NCBI GenBank assembly: GCA_910584215.1
Contig: CAJTYI010000082.1
Coordinates: forward strand, 1 to 14,380
Reading direction: 5' to 3'
Length of the DNA stretch: 14,380 nucleotides
Source of the DNA: an uncultured Roseburia sp.
GTDB taxonomy: Bacteria > Bacillota > Clostridia > Lachnospirales > Lachnospiraceae
The notes beneath the pieces are model-generated. The model was not told the DNA's origin. It saw only the letters and a list, made by a program, of their open reading frames with translations, and ran no database searches. Every line of letters starts with the position of its first letter. The stretch's first letter is position 1. The position numbers and the translations under genes are program-made. Of this stretch, positions 14,291 to 14,380 are shown piece by piece.

Positions 14291-14380
14291 ATGCGGCAAT
14301 CCGTCGTCAGTTGGCGATATGAGGACGCCGCAGGCCGGATGCCCAAGAACGAGAGCTTCGTGGACACCCCCGACGGCGTG
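14291..14380 (+). CDS. Possible start of an unidentified gene, cut by window edge
   Basis: An ATG at 14291 opens 30 codons that run to the edge without a stop (MRQSVVSWRYEDAAGRMPKN and on). The composition switches to GC-rich compared with the gap before it. The ribosome binding site is poor (AGG 3 bases from the ATG), and an in-frame TAA lies directly before the ATG. I do not recognise the product. The stretch could instead be non-coding. Confidence 0.25.
   Translation, partial: MRQSVVSWRYEDAAGRMPKNESFVDTPDGV

Overview
The window looks like a chromosomal sugar-utilisation locus of a Gram-positive, low-to-mid GC Clostridia, most likely a gut Lachnospiraceae. The reasons are strong AGGAGG-type ribosome binding sites, a lipoprotein-anchored sugar-binding protein with an Asn/Asp-rich linker, a CUT1-type ABC transporter without its own ATPase, and the style of the LacI, GH2, GH53 and galactokinase proteins. 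The genus is inference. All clear genes are on the + strand.

Layout: positions 1-200 may be the end of a structured RNA cut by the window edge. An AT-rich gap follows, then a LacI-family regulator (669-1670). A strong promoter with an overlapping operator precedes a lipoprotein sugar-binding protein (2081-3376). An intrinsic terminator-like hairpin (3450-3493) separates it from two permease genes that overlap by 4 bp (3519-4976, 4973-5821). After a hairpin-rich gap come a 617-residue protein of uncharacterised type (6044-7897), a 72-residue zinc-ribbon protein overlapping its end (7870-8088), a GH2 beta-galactosidase (8238-11429), a three-unit 101/102-bp palindromic repeat array (11459-11762), a signal-less GH53 endo-beta-1,4-galactanase (11779-12903) and galactokinase (12990-14159). 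The last 90 bases may begin another gene.

Inferred working model: beta-1,4-galacto-oligosaccharides from pectic galactan are captured by the lipoprotein and imported by the two permeases, powered by a shared ATPase encoded elsewhere. The cytoplasmic GH53 enzyme shortens them, GH2 beta-galactosidase releases galactose, and galactokinase starts the Leloir pathway. galT, galE and the ATPase are not in the window. Two operator-like sites sharing CAACCGATT, one just after each predicted promoter (regulator and binding protein), point to local LacI control with autoregulation.

The least explained parts are the repeat array between the GH2 and GH53 genes, the 617-residue protein with its overlapping zinc-ribbon partner, the hairpins around the transporter genes, and the possible structured RNA at the left edge. 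I see no insertion sequence, CRISPR array, tRNA or rRNA.
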